A DNA stretch of 20,828 bases, from assembly GCA_964453575.1 (NCBI GenBank), contig CAYVRW010000037.1, positions 1-20,828 of the forward strand. The letters are read 5' to 3'. Under the pieces are notes generated by a model. That model was not told the DNA's origin and made no database searches. It saw only the letters and a program-made list of their open reading frames with translations. Position 1 is the first letter of the stretch. The number at the start of each line of letters is the position of its first letter. Shown one piece after another: positions 15,293-20,828 of the stretch. This stretch comes from JABDBK01 sp964453575. GTDB taxonomy: Bacteria; Pseudomonadota; Gammaproteobacteria; DSM-16500. Both the position numbers and the translations under genes were made by a program.

Positions 15293-16231
15293 TTAATGTT
15301 TCTTTTGAGTTGTATCTAAAAACTCATTATCTGAAATCAACGGTTCTATTGTGTTATTTTTTACTTTTTTAAAATAACGTGGTTCATGACTTCTCGTATC
15401 AAAAGAAGCGATAAGATCAACAACATCTTTATATAAATATTGTGAAGTACCTTCATCTATCATTTTCATCATAAATGAATGCCTATTTCCTATAATGGAA
15501 TGCGTAGTTTGTTTTAAAAGATCTAAAATACATTTACCTGAACCAAATTTATACCAAGCATTATTAGCTTTTGCTATACTTAAAACATTATTATTAACTT
15601 TAGCTCCATATGCTAATAATAATTTAACAGCATTTTTATTACCATTTTCACAGGCATATCCAAGCGCTGTATTTTTGAACTCATTTTCTAGATTACAATC
15701 AGCACCTGCTTGTAATAATAATTTTATACATTGAGAAGATGCAGTGTAATCTTCACGTTCACTGCATGCTGACATGAGAGGTGTCATTCCATAACAAATG
15801 CTAATATTGACATCACATCCGTCATTTATAAAATTCTTTACGGAAGTCACATCACAAAATAAAGCTGCTAAATCCAACATAGTATGATTTGGCGAATTTA
15901 ATTGTGGATATACTCCTTTTATAATTTTTTTCCATTTGTAATGCTTATTCAAATATTTTTTATTATCATCTGAAATATCGACTATAGATTTAAAAAGCTC
16001 TAGTAAAAGTTGGTCGTTCGTTTTGTTTTTTTGCTCTATTTCTCGTTTAAGAACAAGTTTATTTATTTTAAGATAATCCTTAATTTCTTGGAATAAAATA
16101 GTATTCTCTGTGCTTTCTAATGATTTTTTTCTAAGAAAAGATAATATTATTTGTTCAGTACTATGAGGGATGCCACACCTTGTTTCTTTATAATAACTTT
16201 CCATTTTTTCTTTGTAAGTTTCTATTAACAT
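15293..16231 (-). CDS. Ankyrin-repeat protein, effector-like
   Basis: A 312-residue soluble protein. The N-terminal 110 residues are helical and charged. Three ankyrin repeats follow at about 115-146 ('LDLAALFCDVTSVKNFINDG'), 147-183 ('GMTPLMSACSE' ... 'CIKLLLQAGADCN') and 186-214 ('NTALGYACENGNKNAVKLLL'). The second has an insertion after the first helix. The C-terminus ends in a lysine- and Asn-rich tail. Ankyrin repeats bind proteins, and in intracellular bacteria proteins of this kind are often injected into the host; that role is inferred here. AAGGAG lies 7 bases before the ATG, an excellent ribosome site. No signal peptide or enzyme domain is visible. Short segments near residues 20-33 and 270-280 (I-x-S-F) loosely recall F-box/PRANC helices, but the match is weak. 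Confidence 0.83.
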   Translation of the reverse strand: MLIETYKEKMESYYKETRCGIPHSTEQIILSFLRKKSLESTENTILFQEIKDYLKINKLVLKREIEQKNKTNDQLLLELFKSIVDISDDNKKYLNKHYKWKKIIKGVYPQLNSPNHTMLDLAALFCDVTSVKNFINDGCDVNISICYGMTPLMSACSEREDYTASSQCIKLLLQAGADCNLENEFKNTALGYACENGNKNAVKLLLAYGAKVNNNVLSIAKANNAWYKFGSGKCILDLLKQTTHSIIGNRHSFMMKMIDEGTSQYLYKDVVDLIASFDTRSHEPRYFKKVKNNTIEPLISDNEFLDTTQKKH

Positions 16232-16279
16232 ACAAATCTCCTTGATTTATAAAAGTCATGCATTATATCCGATCGTTAT

Positions 16280-16316
16280 TTCCTACAATAGGGAGATTAT
16301 CTCCCTATTGTAGGAA
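16280..16316. terminator. 18-bp perfect inverted repeat between macrodomain and ankyrin genes
   Basis: TTCCTACAATAGGGAGAT at 16280-16297 is exactly complementary to 16299-16316, with one central base. It starts 10 bases beyond the macrodomain stop, so it is a likely 3' end for that transcript. No U-run follows on the minus strand (AATAACG). It also lies about 50 bases upstream of the ankyrin gene. Confidence 0.55.
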
Positions 16317-16325
16317 TGTTAATTT

Positions 16326-16856
16326 TTAAACAACTTTTATAAGTTCACTTTTATAAATTTCGTAATCAGAATCGCTAATAAGCACGAAACGTATATATTT
16401 CACGTACTGTAGTGTTGAAATCATTTGATGAATGGTTTGTAATGCTGTTTGAGTAGCCAATTTAATAGGATAGCCAAAAATACCCGTTGATATTGCCGGA
16501 AAAGCAATCGATGTAATCTGTTTACTGTCTGCTAGATGAAGAGAATTTCGATAACAGTTCGCTAATATTTTATCTTCCGGTTTATCAATGCCATAAACAG
16601 GCCCTAAGCAATGGATGATATATTGATTAGGTAAATGATAAGCTTCCGTGATGACTGCTTCTCCGGGTTTAATAGGTGCTAGAAGCTGGCATGCTTTTTC
16701 AAGTTCAGGTCCTGCTGCTTGATGAATAGCGCCTGCAACACCGCCGCCTGAGCGCAACTCGGCATTAGCTGCATTGACGATGGCAATCATATCGGGTTGA
16801 TTTGTGATATTACCTTGAATCGCCTCAAGACTGAGTTGACCTATTTTTATGAGCAT
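16326..16856 (-). CDS. Macrodomain protein (ADP-ribose binding/hydrolase family)
   Basis: A 176-residue single-domain protein that binds ADP-ribose or related metabolites and may remove ADP-ribose or O-acetyl groups. The macrodomain motifs are in order: 'GNIT' at 15-18, 'IVNAAN' ending at 31, 'GGGVAGAIHQAAG' at 37-49, 'GPVYG' at 85-89 and 'FPAISTGIFGYP' at 119-130. The length is exactly that of a stand-alone macrodomain. The Asp of the MacroD/YmdB 'GGGVDGAIH' motif is Ala here, closer to the Af1521-type 'GGGVAxAI'. Deacetylase or hydrolase activity therefore should not be assumed. The ribosome site is weak (AGG about 14 bases upstream). It is 144 bases downstream of the MazG-like gene with a hairpin between them, so co-transcription is uncertain. 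Confidence 0.9.
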   Translation of the reverse strand: MLIKIGQLSLEAIQGNITNQPDMIAIVNAANAELRSGGGVAGAIHQAAGPELEKACQLLAPIKPGEAVITEAYHLPNQYIIHCLGPVYGIDKPEDKILANCYRNSLHLADSKQITSIAFPAISTGIFGYPIKLATQTALQTIHQMISTLQYVKYIRFVLISDSDYEIYKSELIKVV

Positions 16857-16918
16857 AAATTATTTTAACCTATGTAAATATTGTAGAAAATATCTAAAAA
16901 AAATCCTCCTTCCCCCAT

Positions 16919-16955
16919 CCCCTTCCTCCAAAAAAAAGCATTTTGGAGAAAGGGG
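16919..16955 (-). terminator. Hairpin terminator-like element after the MazG-like gene
   Basis: CCCCTTTCTCCAAAA and TTTTGGAGGAAGGGG (minus strand) form a 15-bp stem with one mismatch and a 7-base loop. A run of eight T follows, but only some 17 bases further on, beyond ATGGGGGAAGGAGGA. It lies about 45 bases past the stop of the 17001-17381 gene. Confidence 0.5.
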
Positions 16956-17000
16956 TGACTAGAAGCTACAGCGTCGTGAGGATTTACCCATAAGTTTACG

Positions 17001-17381
17001 TTACGCTACCACTTTCGCTTTTTTCCAAAGCTCCAACATAAACTCAAATGATTGGCCTTTTAAATTTGGTAATCCCGATTCCTGAGTAAGCAGTTTCATA
17101 GCCTGCATGCGCTTGCCAAATTTTTTATTCACTTTTGACAAAGTATCTTCAACACTGAATCCTTCAAAATCGCACAAGGAAACAATTGAATGCAAAAGAT
17201 CGCCTATTTCTTCCTGAATACGATCTTTATTTTCTTGATGTTGAATGGCTTCTCTAATTTCTCTACATTCATCCATCGCCTGTTCAATAATCATAATTTG
17301 ATTAGGCCATTCAAAACCAAATTCTTTAGCGTCTTTTTCAAGATTGAGAAGATCAAGTAATGCATTGATAGGTTTGTCCAT
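17001..17381 (-). CDS. MazG-like nucleotide pyrophosphohydrolase
   Basis: A 126-residue all-helical protein of the MazG/dUTPase-like superfamily, which hydrolyses nucleoside triphosphates to monophosphates and pyrophosphate and cleans the nucleotide pool. The magnesium-binding pattern is visible as E38-x2-E41 with E44 nearby in 'DECREIREAI', followed by E58-x2-D61 in 'EEIGDLLHSIV'. The following 'VNKKFGKRM' is the usual basic helix. It is a single-domain form, about half the length of the tandem-domain E. coli MazG. AAGG 6 bases before the ATG overlaps the stop of the upstream lipoprotein gene, and the genes are 3 bases apart, so they are co-transcribed and probably coupled. The exact nucleotide substrate cannot be read from sequence. 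Confidence 0.8.
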   Translation of the reverse strand: MDKPINALLDLLNLEKDAKEFGFEWPNQIMIIEQAMDECREIREAIQHQENKDRIQEEIGDLLHSIVSLCDFEGFSVEDTLSKVNKKFGKRMQAMKLLTQESGLPNLKGQSFEFMLELWKKAKVVA

Positions 17382-17384
17382 GAG

Positions 17385-17888
17385 TTACCTTCGCTTGATA
17401 AGAAGATTATTATCTTTTTCTAAAATACGCACATGTGAGTCAACAGGAATATTATAAGAATATTGCGTAACTATGATGGGATTTTCATTGTTGTCAGGTT
17501 TGACAGTAAATTGATATAAAGGTTTAGAAGTATCATATGCATAGCCAATACCTGCGCCCATCGCAGCTCCTATTCCCCCTATAACTACAGCTCCAACCAC
17601 TGCGCCGCCGAAGGTTATTGCTGCTACAGCTGGAACGCTGCCACCACCCAGACCAGCCAAAGAACTCCATATTAATCCGGTAAATCCGCCTACCACGGCA
17701 CCACCCACTGCAGCAGGTGCGCCAAGAACTATTGCGCCGATTTGCGTACCTTCACGCGCTTTAAAATCGCGTTTTTCGATTTTTTTCGCAGAAAGTACCA
17801 CTCCACTACCACGATCATGCGTTGTTGCACAACCCACTAATGCAAAACTAAAGATAAAAATGCAAATTGGGGTGAAAAATTTTTTCAT
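17385..17888 (-). CDS. SlyB-like glycine-zipper outer-membrane lipoprotein
   Basis: A 167-residue lipoprotein. The signal peptide ends in the lipobox 'LVGC' with lipidated Cys19, and no Asp at position +2, which predicts transport to the outer membrane by Lol. Residues of about 45-115 are Gly/Ala-rich with repeated GxxxG spacing (a glycine zipper; for example 'GGAVVGGFTGL' and 'GGIGAAMGAGIGY'), which can insert into membranes. The C-terminal part ('YQFTVKPDN', 'VTQYSYNIPVDSHVRIL') resembles the small beta domain of SlyB/Pcp lipoproteins. SlyB-type proteins support envelope integrity under stress. It is first in a unit with the MazG-like gene and diverges from the alpha/beta hydrolase gene. 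The ribosome site is weak. Confidence 0.82.
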   Translation of the reverse strand: MKKFFTPICIFIFSFALVGCATTHDRGSGVVLSAKKIEKRDFKAREGTQIGAIVLGAPAAVGGAVVGGFTGLIWSSLAGLGGGSVPAVAAITFGGAVVGAVVIGGIGAAMGAGIGYAYDTSKPLYQFTVKPDNNENPIIVTQYSYNIPVDSHVRILEKDNNLLIKRR

Positions 17889-17963
17889 TTGAGCTCACAT
17901 CTTTTTTTATAAAATTGGGTTAGAATGTAGCATAATAACGGCATAATACAAGGAAGATTTATC

Positions 17964-18836
17964 GTGTATAAAATTGGCTCATTAGTAAAGTTTATTGTCA
18001 TATTTACGATGTTAATGTCTACGGCAAATGCAAGGACATTCCAAACAGCAGATAATCGATTCATTTCTTATACTGATATAGGTCATGGCAAACCCATCGT
18101 TCTTATTCACGCCTTCCCAACCGATAGACGCTTATTTGAATTAGCAAGAAATCAGATTGAAGATATTTTTCGTGATAGCAAAATTTTTCGAATCATTTCT
18201 ATTGATTTATGGGGTTTTGGTCAATCAAGTCCTACCGATGGCTTAGCCGTCACCATGTCAGATTATGCTGCTGAAGTAAATCAATTATTGGAATATTTAA
18301 AAATTGATAAAGCTATTATTGGCGGTGAATCCATGGGTGGTTACGTTACACTCGCATTTTACGAAAAATTTCCAAATAAAGCCGAAGGTTTAATTTTATC
18401 AAATACGCAATCTATCGCGGATACCTCAGAAACGAAAGCAAAACGTGAAGCAACTGCTATCGATGTCTTAGAAAATGGTACTGAAAAATTAACTAAAGAA
18501 TTTAGTGCTAAAGCTCTTTCTGCTAATGCCCCCAAAAGAACCAAATTATTTTTACAATACATATTAGAAAAACAAGATAAAATGGCTATTGCTTCAGCCC
18601 TACGAGGAATGGCGTTGCGTAATGATACTTCTCATTTACTTGCGAATTCATCTTTACCTATTCTTATTTTAGCAGGAGAGAATGATACAGTCATATCACC
18701 GGAACAAAGTCGAAATATGCATGCGCTTGCTAAGAACAGTAAATTAGTGATTATCCCTAATGCAGGTCATTTAACTAGTTTGGAACAACCATACAAGTGG
18801 ATTTGGGCGGTTGTTGATATGTTCTATACTGAATAA
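17964..18836 (+). CDS. Exported alpha/beta hydrolase
   Basis: A 290-residue serine hydrolase of the alpha/beta fold. A signal peptide covers residues 1-23, ending 'STANA'. The core has the oxyanion region 'VLIHAFPTDRR', then the 'DLWGFGQSS' turn and the nucleophile elbow 'GGESMGG' with S123. D241 in 'LAGENDTVI' and H269 in 'NAGHLTSLEQP' complete the catalytic triad. The sequence is closest in style to 3-oxoadipate enol-lactonase and haloperoxidase-like esterases. The exported location argues for an extracytoplasmic esterase or lipase-like role; the substrate is unknown. The start is GTG, supported by AAGGAAG 7 bases upstream. It runs divergently from the SlyB-like gene across a 75-base gap and is followed after 65 bases by the glycosidase gene on the same strand. 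Confidence 0.88.
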   Translation: MYKIGSLVKFIVIFTMLMSTANARTFQTADNRFISYTDIGHGKPIVLIHAFPTDRRLFELARNQIEDIFRDSKIFRIISIDLWGFGQSSPTDGLAVTMSDYAAEVNQLLEYLKIDKAIIGGESMGGYVTLAFYEKFPNKAEGLILSNTQSIADTSETKAKREATAIDVLENGTEKLTKEFSAKALSANAPKRTKLFLQYILEKQDKMAIASALRGMALRNDTSHLLANSSLPILILAGENDTVISPEQSRNMHALAKNSKLVIIPNAGHLTSLEQPYKWIWAVVDMFYTE

Positions 18837-18901
18837 TAATACCTATTCACATTGAAGCACATGAGTACCCCTGGAGTAACATTTGAGATGGAGAAGTCAA
18901 C

Positions 18902-20350
18902 ATGAAGATCCTTAATAAAACTCTCGCTATATGGCTTTCACTATGCGTATTGACTATGTATGTTGTCCCAGGACCCAGCTTTGCCGATGCGTCAATTTCC
19001 TATATTACCGATGAGAAAGGACGTGCCTTAATTTTACATGGACTTAACACTTCGAATAATTCCAAGTATGTCCTGGATGGTATGCCATGGATAAATGCTG
19101 CCGATGTGGCGGCAGAAAATAGCACGCTTGGTACCAATGCTGTGCGTTTTGTTATTTTCTGGGACTTAGTTGAACCACAACCTGGGGTCTATGACGATGA
19201 GTATCTGGCCAAAGTGCTAACCCGCGTGAACTGGTATGGCTCATTAGGTATGCATGTGATCCTTGATATGCATCAAGATCTGTATGGCCCAGGTGCTTTT
19301 AGGGTGAGCCCTACTGATGTCGGCGGTGCACCCGTTTGGGCAACTTATACCGATGGTTTGCTGGTTAAAGTAAAAAAACCCTGGGGTCTTATGTACTTGC
19401 AACCCGGTGAAATTCGTGCCTGGGACAACTTCTGGGGCACCACGTTAAAACATCCTGAATTGCGAGTAAGATATGCCGATGCATGGCAACATGTCGCACG
19501 CTATTTTGCCAACAACACAGCCGTGATGGGTTATGACCTTATGAATGAGCCTTTTGGTGGTTCATTGCAAGGCATTCTCTTCGAACCCACTGTTCTCCTT
19601 GCAACGTATCAGGCGGCCATCAACAAAATACGTAAGGTAGATAATGATCATTGGATCTTGGTTGAGCCGTCTTCATTCCCGGTCACGCAAGGCTTGCCCA
19701 CCACGCTTCCCAAACCTCATGATCCACGCAATGGTGAACCGCGCATCGCCTATGCACCGCATCTCTATCCACCGACTCTCACTCTGGATAATGGCAATGC
19801 CTCCTACTCAGGGTTAAATATTCCTATTGTTAACCTGATGTTATCGACCTGGACGGTATCGAATGTTGCGGTCGCCGCCATGTGGAAGGCACCGCTAGTG
19901 ATAGGAGAAATTGGAGCCATTGACCATGCGGGAAAAGGCAATCTGAACTACGTTGATAAGATCACTGAACTGACGGAGTCCATAGGCGCAAGTTGGCTGT
20001 GGTGGTCAAATGATAGAGGCAAAACTAGCCCTTATCAGGGTGATGGCGTTTTCAATGCACTGGCGCCCCATATGTCTTATCCTTATGCGCAGGCTATCGC
20101 AGGTACGCCTGAAGTCCTGCACTATAATCGCGCGAAAAAACGGTTGATGGTCCAATTTGCTAATAAGACCGGGGTCACTGGGACCACAGACTTGTTTTTA
20201 TCTCCATACTTTTTTACCAACGGTTATATACTCACTACAACAGATGCCGCTGGCACTTGGAGCGCAAATTATAATGCCGCCAATCATGTGCTTTCCATTA
20301 CAGCTGATCCAGTCAGCAAAAAACATACTTACACAGTAACTGCCAATTGA
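18902..20350 (+). CDS. Exported GH5 glycosidase, endoglycoceramidase-like
   Basis: A 482-residue exported enzyme of glycoside hydrolase family 5. The signal peptide ends near 'PGPSFADA'. The TIM-barrel core shows 'NAVRFVIFWDLVEPQPGVYD', 'ILDMHQDLYG', the acid/base E216 in 'LMNEPFGG', 'YAPHLYPP' and the nucleophile E336 in 'VIGEIGA'. These segments, the total length and a C-terminal beta-sandwich domain from about residue 400 match endoglycoceramidases. Those enzymes cut between the glycan and ceramide of glycosphingolipids, lipids of eukaryotic membranes. GGAG 8 bases before the ATG supports the start. The gene is clearly richer in G+C than its neighbours (47, 50 and 58 per cent in 60-base blocks at 19441, 19561 and 19681, against 33 per cent at 18481). 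This suggests recent acquisition. A related GH5 activity such as beta-glucosidase or cellulase is the main alternative. Confidence 0.87.
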   Translation: MKILNKTLAIWLSLCVLTMYVVPGPSFADASISYITDEKGRALILHGLNTSNNSKYVLDGMPWINAADVAAENSTLGTNAVRFVIFWDLVEPQPGVYDDEYLAKVLTRVNWYGSLGMHVILDMHQDLYGPGAFRVSPTDVGGAPVWATYTDGLLVKVKKPWGLMYLQPGEIRAWDNFWGTTLKHPELRVRYADAWQHVARYFANNTAVMGYDLMNEPFGGSLQGILFEPTVLLATYQAAINKIRKVDNDHWILVEPSSFPVTQGLPTTLPKPHDPRNGEPRIAYAPHLYPPTLTLDNGNASYSGLNIPIVNLMLSTWTVSNVAVAAMWKAPLVIGEIGAIDHAGKGNLNYVDKITELTESIGASWLWWSNDRGKTSPYQGDGVFNALAPHMSYPYAQAIAGTPEVLHYNRAKKRLMVQFANKTGVTGTTDLFLSPYFFTNGYILTTTDAAGTWSANYNAANHVLSITADPVSKKHTYTVTAN

Positions 20351-20388
20351 TCGAAAAGTTATCATAAATTATGGGATAAACCTGCTAC

Positions 20389-20405
20389 ACCAGAATTTTT
20401 CTGGT
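20389..20405. promoter_or_regulatory. Palindrome overlapping the transporter promoter, possible operator
   Basis: ACCAGAA-TTT-TTCTGGT is a perfect 7-bp inverted repeat. Its right arm runs directly into the -10 element of the downstream gene, an ideal place for a repressor of TetR or MarR type. It also lies 39 bases after the glycosidase stop, so a weak terminator is the alternative. Confidence 0.4.
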
Positions 20406-20410
20406 ATAAT
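20402..20410 (+). promoter_or_regulatory. Extended -10 promoter of the MFS drug transporter
   Basis: TGGTATAAT is a perfect extended -10 element, about 43 bases before the ATG at 20453. The -35 region is not consensus. Transcription would start near 20417. Confidence 0.55.
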
Positions 20411-20452
20411 TATGCACAATTTATATTATATGATGGTCCTGGATAAAAGAAA

Positions 20453-20828
20453 ATGAGCAAATCTTATGTTTCATTTTTAACATTATTGTTAATGATTTCT
20501 TTTGCTACGGTAAATGCTGTTTTATTTACCCCGGCATTGCCCGATATTGCCCGTTTCTTCAATATTTCTGCGAGCACCGCGCAACTTACCATAACCTGGT
20601 TTTTGGTAGGTTATGCAGTGGGTCAATTACTTTATGGCCCGCTAGCTAATCGTTTTGGGAGAAAACCTGCATTATATGCTGGAATTATATTACAGATATT
20701 AAGCAGCTTGCTGTGTGTATTTGCTGGATTTATCCATAGCTTTGTCATGTTGGTATTAGCACGATTTTTATTAGCGCTAGGTTCAGGTGTAGGAAGAAAA
20801 ATGACTTTTACTTTCGTCAATGAAACCT
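20453..20828 (+). CDS. Bcr/CflA-type MFS drug transporter, cut by window end
   Basis: The first 125 codons of an inner-membrane permease, open to the end of the window. Helix 1 is followed by 'FTPALPDIARFF', then 'FLVGYAVGQLLYGPLANRFGRKPALYAG'. The last part is MFS motif A in the form typical of the drug:proton antiporters Bcr and CflA, which have 12 helices and about 400 residues. The closing segment 'ARFLLALGSGVG' corresponds to the helix-4 motif B region. The ATG at 20453 is preceded by GGA 9 bases upstream, a modest ribosome site. The substrate may be a drug or a small metabolite. It has its own promoter with an overlapping palindrome, so it is probably not part of the glycosidase transcript. 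Confidence 0.85.
   Translation, partial: MSKSYVSFLTLLLMISFATVNAVLFTPALPDIARFFNISASTAQLTITWFLVGYAVGQLLYGPLANRFGRKPALYAGIILQILSSLLCVFAGFIHSFVMLVLARFLLALGSGVGRKMTFTFVNET

Noticed and set aside
16326..17888. Toxin-antitoxin or defence system made of the macrodomain and MazG-like genes
   Set aside because: MazG and macrodomain proteins can appear in defence or NADAR/DarTG loci, but no toxin partner (DarT, nuclease, ADP-ribosyltransferase) is present and a hairpin separates the two genes.

Overview
The window is AT-rich, densely coded DNA from a Gram-negative bacterium, most likely a gammaproteobacterium of the Legionella/Coxiella kind (order Legionellales or similar host-associated relatives). 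The clues are an outer-membrane porin, a SlyB-type lipoprotein and a quinol oxidase of the cyanide-insensitive bd type. There is also a phagosomal-type MFS permease and a cluster of proteins with ankyrin or papain-like domains that resemble effectors delivered into a eukaryotic host. This placement is inferred from gene content and base composition. No rRNA or tRNA is present to fix it.

Layout: 158-4041 (+) is a tight three-gene unit of MFS permease, guanine deaminase (guaD) and OprB-like porin, which reads as a purine uptake and salvage operon. It meets a convergent fused methionine sulfoxide reductase (MsrB-MsrA, -) with overlapping stop codons. 5049-8054 (+) is a 1001-residue exported mosaic protein: propeller-like N-terminus, Gly-Phe block, Cys/aromatic block, Thr-Pro-Pro block and an array of 20-residue Cys repeats encoded by 60-bp tandem repeats. 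8167-9198 (-) and 9469-9909 (+) are unrecognised proteins; the first carries four 32-33 residue repeats. 10088-13984 (+) is cydA-cydB followed by an M32 metallocarboxypeptidase.

14062-16231 is an effector-like island. It holds an ankyrin protein with a C-terminal Cys-His-Asp papain/transglutaminase-like site (+), a convergent ankyrin-repeat protein (-) and two small open frames. 16326-17888 (-) holds a macrodomain protein, a MazG-like pyrophosphohydrolase and a glycine-zipper lipoprotein. The last two genes are closely coupled. 17964-20350 (+) encodes two exported enzymes, an alpha/beta hydrolase and a GH5 endoglycoceramidase-like glycosidase. The glycosidase gene is clearly richer in G+C than its surroundings. 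The window ends inside a Bcr/CflA-type MFS drug transporter.

Themes: nutrient salvage (guanine), redox and low-oxygen respiration (MsrBA, bd oxidase), and tools aimed at eukaryotic cells (ankyrin proteins, papain-like domain, glycosphingolipid hydrolase). Several strong hairpins mark gene ends, often without the U-run expected of a standard terminator. No CRISPR array, insertion sequence, phage module or classical defence system was seen. No gap longer than about 300 bases lacks a gene.
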